This document shows positions 28,044-36,886 of a stretch of DNA of 64,000 nucleotides, piece after piece (the stretch's first letter is position 1; each line of letters starts with the position of its first letter). The DNA is from Nocardia africana NBRC 100379 (GTDB lineage Bacteria; Actinomycetota; Actinomycetes; Mycobacteriales; Mycobacteriaceae), in NCBI RefSeq assembly GCF_001612635.1, contig NZ_BDAV01000012.1, positions 248,001 to 312,000 on the forward strand, read 5' to 3'. The notes beneath the pieces are model-generated. The model was not told the DNA's origin and made no database searches. It worked only from the letters and a program-made list of their open reading frames with translations. The position numbers were made by a program, and so were the translations under genes.

Positions 28044-30179
28044 GTGCCGTACCGCCGCCCGAAACGTTCCGCCGTCCTCCCCGTGGTCGCGACTCTCGCG
28101 GTCGCCGCCCCGCTCGCGACGCTGACACTGCGCGACTCTCCCGACTATCGCCCGGCGGGCGACAGCGACCTTGCCGCGATACCCGCGCAACTCGCCGAAG
28201 TGGCCCTGGCGTCCGCCCCCGACATCGTGTTGCCGCTGCGCGAACTCACCGGCTTGAACCTGCCCGATCTGCGACTGTCCGACTTGCGGAAACTTCCGCT
28301 GCCGAAGTCGATTCCCATCCCGCCCGGCCTACCCGCTCCGCCGGGGGTCCAGCTACCCAGCGAGATTCCACTACCCCAATTCGGTGATCCGACGACCGCC
28401 ACCCCGACCCCGACGCCGTACGCCGGACCGGTCACCCCGCAGGCTCCCGCCCCCGCCGCGCCGACGCGGACTCCCATCGCCTCCGCCGCGCACGCCGGCC
28501 CCGGCTTCATCGCCGCCCCGCTCGACCCCGCACAGATTCCCGGTGCCGACCCGGCCGCCCCCGCCCTGTCCCCCGGTGCCGTACCACCGGATATGGCCGA
28601 TGAGGTCGGCGCGGAAGTCAAGGAATTGACTCGGGATACGCCGTTCAGCATGGTCGCCCTGACCGCGAAGGAACTGGCCGACACCACCTCTCTCATCCGC
28701 GCCCAGCAGGCCGACGGCACCTGGGGACCGTGGTTCCCGACCGATCGGGTCGACACCGATCGCAGCGATCACGCGGCCGCGGCCGCCCGGACCGGCACCG
28801 AACCGATCTACGTCGGCGAGACGAAGGCGGTTCAGATACTGACCACCCACAAGGCGATCGCCCCGGCCGCCGGCCGCTCCGACGACCCGGCGCAGCGGGC
28901 CGCGTCGCAACTCTCGGCGGTGCTGATCAATCCCGGGCGCGGCGCGATCGACGAGAATCTGACCTCGGTCGCCGCGCCGCTGCCGGGCGGCGGGCCGAAG
29001 GTGATCAGCCGCGCGCAGTGGGGCGCCGACGAATCGCTGCGCTGCGAGGAGCCCACCTATGACGACGGGCTGGGCGGAATCACCGTGCACCACACCGCCG
29101 GACGCAACGACTACACCAAGGCCGAATCCGCCGGCATCGTACGCGCGATCTACGCGTATCACGCCAAGACGCTGGGCTGGTGCGATATCGGCTACAACGC
29201 GCTGGTCGACAAGTACGGCCAGATCTTCGAGGGCCGCTACGGCGGTCTGGACCGCCCGGTCGAGGGCGCGCACGCCGGTGGTTTCAACGAGAACACCGCG
29301 GGTGTGGCGATGATGGGCGATTTCGAAACCCAACCGCCCAGCGACGCCCAGCTCCAGGCCACGGGGCAGTTCGTCGGGTGGCGGGCCAAGATCGCGGGAC
29401 TGGACCCCGAGGGCCACACCACCATGTACTCCGAGGGCACCGACTACACCCCGTACGCCGAGGGTGCGGCGGTGGACCTGCCGATCGTGTTCGCCCATCG
29501 CGACGTCGGCAACACCACCTGCCCGGGCGATGCCGCCTATGCGCGCATGGATCGCATCCGCGAGATCGCCGCGGGTGTGGCCGCCGGCACCGCGCCCGCG
29601 GCTCCGAAAGATCGACGGGCGCATGCGGATCTGGCTGCCCTGGCGGATCTCAGCACACAGTTGCTGAGCATGGTGGACAAGAACGTCATCGCCACCTACT
29701 GGGCGGGGCAGGGCGGTCCGAACGGACACCTCGGCGCCGCATCCTCCGAACCGGCCCCGACCGGGGACGGCGGCCAGTACGCCACATTCGTCAACGGGTA
29801 CGTCTACGCCGCGCCCGACGGTTCGATCGTCGAACTGGCCGGCCGGATTCTCGACCGCTTCGTCCAACTCGGCGCCGAATCCGGACAGCTCGGAACGCCG
29901 CTGCGCACTCCGTATCCGGTTCCCGGCGGTCAGCGGGCCGATTTCCGGCTCGGTTCACTGATCCTCAACACCGCCACCGGTGTCGTCACCACGCTGCTGA
30001 AACACGGTGGGGCACAACCGGGCCCGGCCGGCGAGCCGATCCCGCAGGCACTGCCCGCCGCGGACGCCCCGGCCCCGCAAGCGGCTCCGGACGCGGGGCC
30101 TTCCGATCCGCAAGCACCCCCGGCACCCGATGCGCAAGCAGCACCGGAGGCACCGGCAGCCCCCGCTCCCGCGGGCTGA
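28044..30179 (+). CDS. Secreted N-acetylmuramoyl-L-alanine amidase (PGRP family, Rv3811-like)
   Basis: Exported peptidoglycan amidase of 711 residues. A short N-terminal hydrophobic segment (AVLPVVATLAVAAPLATL) is followed by about 280 residues of Pro-rich and domain-like sequence, then the PGRP/amidase-2 domain from ISRAQWGADESLR, with the zinc-ligand regions TVHHTAG and FAHRDVGNTTCPGD. The C-terminal part contains LGFP-like units (GPNGHLGAASSEP, ESGQLGTPLRTPYPVPGG) and an Ala/Pro tail. GTG at 28044 is preferred over ATG 28038 because GGGAGAT gives normal spacing only to the GTG. Its place two genes after glf matches Rv3811 in M. tuberculosis. Confidence 0.88.
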   Translation: MPYRRPKRSAVLPVVATLAVAAPLATLTLRDSPDYRPAGDSDLAAIPAQLAEVALASAPDIVLPLRELTGLNLPDLRLSDLRKLPLPKSIPIPPGLPAPPGVQLPSEIPLPQFGDPTTATPTPTPYAGPVTPQAPAPAAPTRTPIASAAHAGPGFIAAPLDPAQIPGADPAAPALSPGAVPPDMADEVGAEVKELTRDTPFSMVALTAKELADTTSLIRAQQADGTWGPWFPTDRVDTDRSDHAAAAARTGTEPIYVGETKAVQILTTHKAIAPAAGRSDDPAQRAASQLSAVLINPGRGAIDENLTSVAAPLPGGGPKVISRAQWGADESLRCEEPTYDDGLGGITVHHTAGRNDYTKAESAGIVRAIYAYHAKTLGWCDIGYNALVDKYGQIFEGRYGGLDRPVEGAHAGGFNENTAGVAMMGDFETQPPSDAQLQATGQFVGWRAKIAGLDPEGHTTMYSEGTDYTPYAEGAAVDLPIVFAHRDVGNTTCPGDAAYARMDRIREIAAGVAAGTAPAAPKDRRAHADLAALADLSTQLLSMVDKNVIATYWAGQGGPNGHLGAASSEPAPTGDGGQYATFVNGYVYAAPDGSIVELAGRILDRFVQLGAESGQLGTPLRTPYPVPGGQRADFRLGSLILNTATGVVTTLLKHGGAQPGPAGEPIPQALPAADAPAPQAAPDAGPSDPQAPPAPDAQAAPEAPAAPAPAG

Positions 30180-30213
30180 GCGCTGGGCCACGAGGTCGCA
30201 TCACCCCGAATTT

Positions 30214-30271
30214 TCGTGCAAACCTCCGCCCGAATGCGCGAAACCTGCTCGTAGCGGCGAGGTTTGCACGA
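30214..30271. repeat. Inverted-repeat element, copy 1
   Basis: A 13-bp perfect inverted repeat (TCGTGCAAACCTC at 30214-30226; reverse complement at 30259-30271) around a 32-nt centre lies between two convergent genes. The outer flanks and arms resemble those of the element at 44411-44481 (shared CGTGCAAAC...GTTTGCACGA and a following AGTTC). It may act as a bidirectional terminator or be a small dispersed repeat. Confidence 0.75.
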
Positions 30272-30305
30272 TCAGTTCAGGGCCGAGCCGACTGACGGAC
30301 GGGCC

Positions 30306-31133
30306 CTAGCTCTCCCACCAGCGCTCGAGCACCCGCGCCACGCCGTCTTCCGCGTTGGAGGCGGTGATCTCGTCGGCGGCGGCCTGGGCTTCGGGGTGGG
30401 CGTTACCCATCGCCACGCCGTGGCCGGCCATGCGGAGCATCGGTACGTCGTTGGGCATATCGCCGAACGCGAGGATCGCCGCCGGGTCGACCCCGAGCCG
30501 CTCGGCGACCACGCTCAGGCCGGCGGCCTTGGTGATCCCGGGCGCGGACAGTTCGATGAGCCCGTTGTTGGTGGAATAGGTGATGTCGGCGCGTCCGGCC
30601 AGGTGGGGTTCCAGGGCCGACTGCATCTGCGCGCTGGGCGTCCCGCGCAGCCGGATCAGCATCTTGATGGCCGGCGCCGAGATGACCTCCTGCCGCGACA
30701 CCTGGGTGTCGTCCGGATTCAGCCAGGCGTGCTCGTACTCGGGGGAGCTGACGAATTGTGGCGTCGCGGCATCGTGCGCGCTGGAACCGACGCGCTCGGC
30801 GGCCAGCCCGCAGCCGGGAAGCACCCGCTCGGCGAGGTCGGCGATCCACGCCAGACTCTCCACGTCCAGCGTGCTGGTGTGCAGGATGCGATCGGCGGCG
30901 CTGTCGTAGATCACCGCACCGTTGCCGCAGACACACAGCGGAGGAAAGCCCAAGCCCTCGACCACCGGATCGATCCAGCGCGGCGGACGGCCCGTGGCCA
31001 GCACGAACGGCACTCCGTCGGCGATCAGCGCGGCCACCGCGGTACGCGTGCGCGGCGTCACCCGTTCCCATTCGTCGAGCAGCGTGCCATCGACATCGGT
31101 GGCCACCATCTTCGGCTTCGGTAGACGCGTCAC
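30306..31133 (-). CDS. Cof-type HAD-family phosphatase (Rv3813c-like)
   Basis: Haloacid-dehalogenase superfamily hydrolase of 275 residues. Motif I is ATDVDGTLLDEWERV (the two Asp are nucleophile and acid/base), motif II FVLATGRP, motif III Lys within TKAAGLSVVAERLG, and motif IV FGDMPNDVPMLRMAGHGVAMGNA, the Cof/IIB type. Such enzymes dephosphorylate sugar phosphates, FMN or similar small molecules; the substrate cannot be told here. Start GTG at 31133. Position between the amidase and the acyltransferases matches Rv3813c. Confidence 0.9.
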   Translation of the reverse strand: MTRLPKPKMVATDVDGTLLDEWERVTPRTRTAVAALIADGVPFVLATGRPPRWIDPVVEGLGFPPLCVCGNGAVIYDSAADRILHTSTLDVESLAWIADLAERVLPGCGLAAERVGSSAHDAATPQFVSSPEYEHAWLNPDDTQVSRQEVISAPAIKMLIRLRGTPSAQMQSALEPHLAGRADITYSTNNGLIELSAPGITKAAGLSVVAERLGVDPAAILAFGDMPNDVPMLRMAGHGVAMGNAHPEAQAAADEITASNAEDGVARVLERWWES

Positions 31134-31245
31134 CTATTCCATCCTGCCCGAAATTCCGGCGCGGCTGTAATCATTTGCCCGCGCCCCGCCTGCGAGTGGG
31201 CCGGAAGTGGTGCACGATGTCACCGGTGGACTCGAGACCATTCCC

Positions 31246-31251
31246 TATGAT
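31246..31251 (+). promoter_or_regulatory. Candidate -10 box of the ABC transporter operon
   Basis: TATGAT stands 31 bp upstream of the first permease start and is close to the sigma-70-type consensus. No clear -35 hexamer is visible at 16-18 bp, so this is a tentative call. Confidence 0.3.
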
Positions 31252-31281
31252 CAGGGGCTAGTAACCGACCCGAGGGGACCG

Positions 31282-32259
31282 ATGACCGGCTTTCTGCTAC
31301 GACGTGCGCTCAACTATGTCGTGCTGCTGGCGCTGGCGTCGTTCCTGGCCTTCAGTCTGGCGTCGCTGACATTTCGCCCGCTGGACAGCCTCGAACAGCG
31401 CAATCCGCGACCGCCGCAGTCGGTGATCGATGCCAAGGCCCACGAACTGCATCTCGACCAGCCGATCCCGCAGCGCTACCTCACCTGGGTCGGTGGCGTG
31501 GTGCACGGGGACTTCGGCACGACCCTGACGGGGCAGCCGGTCAGCCAGGAACTGCCGCGCCGCATCGGGGTCAGTCTGCGGTTGCTGATCGTGGGCTCGG
31601 TGGTCGGCACGGTCCTCGGTGTGCTGATCGGCGCGGCCGGTGCGATCCGGCAATATCGCTTCAGCGATTACTTCACGACAATAGTTTCCCTGCTGGTGCT
31701 CAGCACGCCCATCTTCCTCTTGGCCACGCTGCTGAAATACGGTGCGCTGGAAATAAATTCGGCCGCGGGGCAACAGATATTCCTGTACACCGGTGAAACC
31801 TCGGCCACGGCCGTGGACGGTGTGTGGAATCAGTTCGTCGACCGAGTGCAGCACATGCTCGTCCCGAGCCTCGGTCTCGCCCTGGGCGCGATGGCCGGGT
31901 ACAGCCGCTACCAGCGCAACGCCATGCTCGATGTGCTGCAGAGCGACTTCATCCGCACCGCGCGGGCCAAGGGGCTCACCCGCCGCCGTGCGCTCTACAA
32001 ACACGGCCTGCGCACCGCGCTGATTCCGATGGCGACCCTGTTCGCCTACAGTCTCGGCGCGCTGATCACCGGCGCCACCTTCACCGAGAAGATCTTCGGC
32101 TGGCACGGCGTCGGCGAATGGCTCGTCGACGGGATCAACGCGCAGGACATCTACATCGTGGTGACCGTCACGGTGTTCGCGGGATTCGTGGTGCTGGTTT
32201 CGGGCCTGCTGTCCGACATCGTGTATGCGATTCTGGATCCGCGAGTGCGGGTCGGATGA
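31282..32259 (+). CDS. Peptide-type ABC transporter permease, DppB/OppB-like
   Basis: Inner-membrane permease of 325 residues, first gene of a five-gene transport operon. It has an N-terminal helix (RRALNYVVLLALASFLAFSLASL), a large first external loop and the permease signature region YSRYQRNAMLDVLQSDFIRTARAKGLTRRRALYKHGLR, the EAA loop that docks on the ATPase. ATG at 31282 follows GAGGGG; the frame extends further but without family sequence. The transported solute is most likely a peptide or a related compound by family, not by direct evidence. Confidence 0.9.
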   Translation: MTGFLLRRALNYVVLLALASFLAFSLASLTFRPLDSLEQRNPRPPQSVIDAKAHELHLDQPIPQRYLTWVGGVVHGDFGTTLTGQPVSQELPRRIGVSLRLLIVGSVVGTVLGVLIGAAGAIRQYRFSDYFTTIVSLLVLSTPIFLLATLLKYGALEINSAAGQQIFLYTGETSATAVDGVWNQFVDRVQHMLVPSLGLALGAMAGYSRYQRNAMLDVLQSDFIRTARAKGLTRRRALYKHGLRTALIPMATLFAYSLGALITGATFTEKIFGWHGVGEWLVDGINAQDIYIVVTVTVFAGFVVLVSGLLSDIVYAILDPRVRVG

Positions 32260-32272
32260 TCGGGGCGAGAAA

Positions 32273-33286
32273 GTGACCGAAACCGAGATCATCGCGCAGG
32301 GCGCGCCGGAACCCGCGGCCGCCGGTCGCCGAAAGCTGGTGTGGCGCAGGTTCCTGCGCAACAAGCCGGCCATCGTCGGTGCGACCGTGCTGATCATCAT
32401 GCTGATCGGTGCCTTCGCGATCCCGCCGTTCCTGTCCTACGACTATCAGGAGCGCGACCCGTACGCACTGCTGCAACCCCCGTCGCCGCAGCATTGGTTC
32501 GGGACCAACGAGATCGGCCAGGACATGCTGGCCCAGACCCTGCACGGTTTGCAGAAATCACTGATCATCGGCATCTGCGTGGCCGTGCTGACCTCGCTGA
32601 TCGCGGTCACCGCGGGGTCGATCGCGGGACTGCTCGGCGGCTGGACCGACCGCGCGATCATGTGGCTGGTCGATCTGCTGCTGGTGGTGCCGAGCTTCAT
32701 CATCATCGCGATCTTCGCCCCGCGCACCAAGGGCAGCAGTTCGATTCTGCTGCTGATCGTGCTGCTGGCCGGATTCAGCTGGATGATCAGCGCCCGCATC
32801 GTGCGCGGCTTGACGCTGAGCCTGCGCGAACGCGAATTCGTCCGCGCCGCACGATATATGGGCGCTTCGACGCGGTCGGTGATCGTCACCCATGTCGTGC
32901 CGAACATCGCGTCGATCCTGATCATCGACACCACTCTCGCCGTCGGCGCGGCGATCATGTCCGAAACCGGTTTGAGCTTCCTCGGATTCGGTGTGCAGCC
33001 GCCGGACGTGTCACTGGGCTCGCTGATCGCCTTCGGCACCAAATCGGCCTTGACCTTCCCGTGGCTGTTCTTGTTCCCGGGTGGTTTCCTGATCGCGATC
33101 GTGCTGTGCGCCAACCTGGTCGGCGACGGCCTGCGCGACGCCTTCGACCCGAGTTCCAAGGGCGCGCGGGCGGGCCGGAAGGCCGGCAAGGCGGCGAAGC
33201 GGAACAAGGCGCTGCGCGCAAAGTCGGCGCGAACGTCCGGTGCCGGTCCGGATGAGCAGGCGGACAAGAGGATTGAAGCGGCATGA
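32273..33286 (+). CDS. Peptide-type ABC transporter permease, DppC/OppC-like
   Basis: Second permease, 337 residues. N-terminal cytoplasmic segment RRKLVWRRFLRNKPAIVGA, then PHWFGTNEIGQDMLAQTLHG-like DppC signature (seen as QHWFGTNEIGQDMLAQ), EAA loop LREREFVRAARYMGASTRSVIVTHVVPN, and SETGLSFLGFGVQPPDVSLG near the end, followed by a Lys/Arg-rich tail. GTG at 32273 is preceded by GAGAAA and lies 13 bp after the upstream gene. The stop overlaps the ATPase start in ATGA. Confidence 0.9.
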   Translation: MTETEIIAQGAPEPAAAGRRKLVWRRFLRNKPAIVGATVLIIMLIGAFAIPPFLSYDYQERDPYALLQPPSPQHWFGTNEIGQDMLAQTLHGLQKSLIIGICVAVLTSLIAVTAGSIAGLLGGWTDRAIMWLVDLLLVVPSFIIIAIFAPRTKGSSSILLLIVLLAGFSWMISARIVRGLTLSLREREFVRAARYMGASTRSVIVTHVVPNIASILIIDTTLAVGAAIMSETGLSFLGFGVQPPDVSLGSLIAFGTKSALTFPWLFLFPGGFLIAIVLCANLVGDGLRDAFDPSSKGARAGRKAGKAAKRNKALRAKSARTSGAGPDEQADKRIEAA

Positions 33287-35169
33287 CCGATCGCACCACC
33301 GAATCCGCCGACCGCGCGGACTCGCGCCGCGGCACGACCGCGCCCCTGCTGGAGGTGTCGGACCTGCACGTGTCCTTCCCCGGCGAGGAGGGCCGCATCG
33401 ACGCGGTGCGCGGAGTGAACTACACCGTCGCCGACGGTGAGGTGCTGGCCATCGTCGGCGAGTCCGGTTCCGGTAAATCGGTGTCCTCGCTGGCCGTGAT
33501 GGGGCTGCTGCCCGACCAGGCCCGCATCCGCGGCTCGATCCGCCTGCGGGGCCGGGAGTTGCTCGGCATGGGCGACAAACAGCTCTCGGCGCTGCGGGGA
33601 ACACGGGTCAGCATGGTCTTCCAGGACCCGCTCTCGGCGCTCACCCCGGTGTACCGGGTCGGTGATCAGATCGCCGAGGCCCTGGTCGCCCACAAGAAGA
33701 TGAGCAAGTCGCAGGCCGCGGACCGGGCCGTGGAGCTGCTCGATCTGGTCGGTATTCCCGAACCGGCGGTGCGCGCCAAGGCTTTTCCGCACGAATTCTC
33801 CGGCGGTATGCGTCAGCGCGTGGTGATCGCTATGGCGATCGCCAACGATCCGGAACTGATCATCTGCGACGAACCCACCACCGCCTTGGATGTGACGGTG
33901 CAGGCGCAGATCCTCGACCTGCTGCGCAAGGCGCGCGACATCACCGGCGCCGGCGTCATCATGATCACCCACGATATGGGGATCGCGGCCACGCTGGCCG
34001 ACCGCGTGGCCGTGATGTACGCCGGGCGGATCGTCGAAAACGCCCCCGCCGCCGAGCTGTTCAACTCGCCGCGAATGCCGTACACCGTCGGTCTGCTCGG
34101 TTCCATCCCGCGGATGGACGGTCCGGCCCGGGCGCCGCTCATCCCGATCGTGGGCGCTCCCCCGCCCATGCACGCCCTGCCGCCCGGCTGCCCCTTCGCG
34201 CCGCGCTGCCCGGTCTCGATCGACGACTGCCTGGCCGCGGAGCCGCCCCTGCAGGAAACCGCGCCCGCGCATCGGGCGGCGTGCATCCGCACCACCGAAC
34301 TGGGGACCGCGGACCTGTTCGCGGCCTACCGCCACGACACCGACAGCGTCGCCGCACCCGAGCCCGCCGATTCCGACGTGGTGCTGCGGGTTTCGGGCCT
34401 GACCAAGACCTTCCCGGTCACCTCCGGCGTGGTCTTCAAGCGGCGCACCGGTGAGGTGCGCGCGGTCGACGGCATCGATTTCGCGGTGCGCAAGGGGCGC
34501 ACGCTCGCGCTCGTCGGTGAATCCGGATCCGGGAAATCGACCACGCTGAGCCAGATCATGGACCTCGCGCAACCCCAGGCGGGCACGATCGAGGTCTTCG
34601 GCGAGGATGTCGCGACGCTGAGCAAGCAGCGCAAACGCGATATCCGCCGCAAGCTGCAGATCGTGTTCCAGGATCCGTCGTCCTCGCTGGATCCGCGCCT
34701 GCCGATCTTCGACGCCCTGGCCGAGCCGCTGCGCGTCGACGGCCGGTCCCGCGACGAAATCCGCAAGCGGGTACCGGAATTGCTGAAACAGGTCGGACTG
34801 CGCGCCGAGCACGCCGATCGCTATCCGGCCGACTTCTCGGGCGGGCAGAAGCAGCGCATCAATATCGCCCGGGCGATGGCGCTGGACCCGCAGCTGCTGG
34901 TACTCGACGAGCCGGTGTCCTCCCTCGACGTTTCCATTCAGGCCGGGGTGCTGAACCTGCTGCGGGATCTGCAGGCCGAACGCGGACTGTCGTATCTGTT
35001 CGTCTCCCACGACCTTTCGGTGGTCCGCAACCTCGCGCACGATATCGCGGTCATGTATCGCGGCAAGATCGTCGAATCCGGTCCGGCCGAGCAGATTTTC
35101 GCGGCACCGCAGCACGAGTACACCCGCGCGCTGATCGACGCGGTTCCGCTTCCGGTCGTGGCACGCTAG
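33283..35169 (+). CDS. Fused double ATPase of peptide-type ABC transporter (DppD-DppF)
   Basis: Cytoplasmic ATPase of 628 residues holding two complete nucleotide-binding domains. Domain 1 (about 15-265): Walker A GESGSGKS, signature FSGGMRQR, Walker B LIICDEPT, followed by the oligopeptide C-terminal extension with a Cys-rich CPFAPRCPVSIDDC. Domain 2 (about 345-590): Walker A GESGSGKS, signature FSGGQKQR, Walker B LLVLDEPVSSLD, again with a short extension. Both halves appear catalytically intact. Fusion of DppD and DppF is common in actinobacteria. Confidence 0.93.
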   Translation: MTDRTTESADRADSRRGTTAPLLEVSDLHVSFPGEEGRIDAVRGVNYTVADGEVLAIVGESGSGKSVSSLAVMGLLPDQARIRGSIRLRGRELLGMGDKQLSALRGTRVSMVFQDPLSALTPVYRVGDQIAEALVAHKKMSKSQAADRAVELLDLVGIPEPAVRAKAFPHEFSGGMRQRVVIAMAIANDPELIICDEPTTALDVTVQAQILDLLRKARDITGAGVIMITHDMGIAATLADRVAVMYAGRIVENAPAAELFNSPRMPYTVGLLGSIPRMDGPARAPLIPIVGAPPPMHALPPGCPFAPRCPVSIDDCLAAEPPLQETAPAHRAACIRTTELGTADLFAAYRHDTDSVAAPEPADSDVVLRVSGLTKTFPVTSGVVFKRRTGEVRAVDGIDFAVRKGRTLALVGESGSGKSTTLSQIMDLAQPQAGTIEVFGEDVATLSKQRKRDIRRKLQIVFQDPSSSLDPRLPIFDALAEPLRVDGRSRDEIRKRVPELLKQVGLRAEHADRYPADFSGGQKQRINIARAMALDPQLLVLDEPVSSLDVSIQAGVLNLLRDLQAERGLSYLFVSHDLSVVRNLAHDIAVMYRGKIVESGPAEQIFAAPQHEYTRALIDAVPLPVVAR

Positions 35170-35178
35170 GAGTTCGTC

Positions 35179-36855
35179 GTGAGGATACGTTCGCGGACAC
35201 TGCGTTCGGCGGCTGTCGTACTGGCGGCCGGCGTGGCTGTCGCCCTGGCCGGGTGCGCATCCGTGAACACCACGAACGGACCCGCGAGCCTCGGAACCGC
35301 CAACGACATCAATCCGCAGCCGCGCGCGGCGGTGCGCGACGGCGGCAACCTGCGATTGGCGATCAGCGGATATCCGGCGAACTGGAATTCCCTGTCCATC
35401 GACGGCAACGAGTTGGAGACCGGTGAGGTGCTGTGGCCGTTGATGCCCCGGTCGTACCTGATCGACGCGTCCGGCAATTTGACGATCAACAAGGACTATT
35501 TCACCGATATCCAGCTCACCGGTACCGATCCGCAACAGGTCACCTACACCATCAACCCCAAGGCGGTGTGGAGTGACGGATCACCGATCACCTGGGAGGA
35601 CATCGCCTCCCAAGCCCATGCGCTGTCGAGTGTGGACACCCGCTATCTGATCGCGATCAACAACGGGTTCGATCGGGTCGACAAGGTCGAACGCGGGGTC
35701 GATGACCGACAGGCCGTGATCACCTTCAAGCAGCATTACGCGGATTGGCGCGGTCAGTTCGCCGGAAACGCGATGCTGTATCCGAAGTCGGTCACCGCCG
35801 ACCCGGATACCTTCAATCGCGCGCTCGCCGGCGGCATTCCGCTCACCTCCGGCCCGTTCGTGATCCGCTCCACCGACCGCACGCAAGGCCGAATCGTGCT
35901 GGGCCGCAATCCGAAATGGTGGGGCGATACTCCGAAACTGGACACCATCACCTTCAGTGTGATGGATCAGGCCGCATATGCGGCGGCCCTGCAGAACAAC
36001 GAACTCGACGCCGCACGCCTGAACTCCATCGAGGATCTGGCGACCGTGCGCAGCAGTGCCGAACTGGTCGTACGCCACGCACCGGGAAATTTGTGGCGGC
36101 ACATCACCTTCAACGGCGCGCCCGGTTCGATTCTGGCCGATCCCGCACTGCGCGTGGCCCTTTCGAAGGCCGTCGACCGGCAGGGCATCGCGAACGCGAT
36201 CGAGAACGGTCTGGTGTCCAATCCGAAACCGTTGAACAACCACATCTTCGTTCAGGGGCAAGAGGGCTATCAGGACAACAGCCTGCCCTACGATCCCGCG
36301 GCCGCCGCGCGCGAACTCGATGCGCTGGGCTGGAAACAGCAGGGCGATGTGCGGGTCAAAGACGGCCGCCGCCTCGAAATTCGCGATGTGATGTACAACG
36401 ACCCCACCTGGGTTCGGGTCGCGCAGATCGTCCAGGGTGATCTCGCGAAGGTCGGCGTGAAGCTGATCATCGCGACCCGGCAACGGCAGGGTTTCTTCAC
36501 CGATGCGATGATCCCCGGTGATTTCGATATCGCTCAGTTCCAGTTCTCGGGTGACGCGTTCCCCTTCGGGAGCATCCCGCAGATCTACGCCTATCACCCT
36601 GATGACGAGCAGAGCAATTTCGGTCGCATCGGCTCCCCGGAGCTGAACGCACTGATCGAACGGACCCTCAGCGAATTGGACCCGAAAAAGGCCATCGACC
36701 TCGCGAACCAGGTGGACCGCAAGGTTTTCGAAGAGGGTTTCTCGCTGCCGCTCACTCAGGATCCGGGCAACTACGGGGTACGGACCACCATTGCCAACTA
36801 CGGCGCTCCCGGCCTGGCCACCTACGACTACACCAAGATCGGCTTCGTAAGTTAG
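35179..36855 (+). CDS. Solute-binding lipoprotein, SBP family 5 (copy 1)
   Basis: Extracytoplasmic substrate-binding lipoprotein of 558 residues. Signal peptide with lipobox ALAGCAS; then LGTANDINPQPRAAVRDGGNLRLAISGYPANW and the family-5 core (VTYTINPKAVWSDGSPITWEDI, ALSKAVDRQGIANAI, LGRNPKWWG). GTG start at 35179, 9 bp after the ATPase stop. It shares long identical segments with the next gene, so the two are tandem paralogues. The family binds peptides, nickel, opines and others; mycobacterial relatives such as LpqW have a regulatory instead of a transport role, so function is open. Confidence 0.9.
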   Translation: MRIRSRTLRSAAVVLAAGVAVALAGCASVNTTNGPASLGTANDINPQPRAAVRDGGNLRLAISGYPANWNSLSIDGNELETGEVLWPLMPRSYLIDASGNLTINKDYFTDIQLTGTDPQQVTYTINPKAVWSDGSPITWEDIASQAHALSSVDTRYLIAINNGFDRVDKVERGVDDRQAVITFKQHYADWRGQFAGNAMLYPKSVTADPDTFNRALAGGIPLTSGPFVIRSTDRTQGRIVLGRNPKWWGDTPKLDTITFSVMDQAAYAAALQNNELDAARLNSIEDLATVRSSAELVVRHAPGNLWRHITFNGAPGSILADPALRVALSKAVDRQGIANAIENGLVSNPKPLNNHIFVQGQEGYQDNSLPYDPAAAARELDALGWKQQGDVRVKDGRRLEIRDVMYNDPTWVRVAQIVQGDLAKVGVKLIIATRQRQGFFTDAMIPGDFDIAQFQFSGDAFPFGSIPQIYAYHPDDEQSNFGRIGSPELNALIERTLSELDPKKAIDLANQVDRKVFEEGFSLPLTQDPGNYGVRTTIANYGAPGLATYDYTKIGFVS

Positions 36856-36886
36856 CCGCCCGTCCCGACGAAAGGAGAACGAGGCC

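Noticed and set aside
32446..35535. Minus-strand open frame of 1,029 codons
   Set aside because: It lies opposite the ABC transporter permease, ATPase and binding-protein genes, which have clear motifs.
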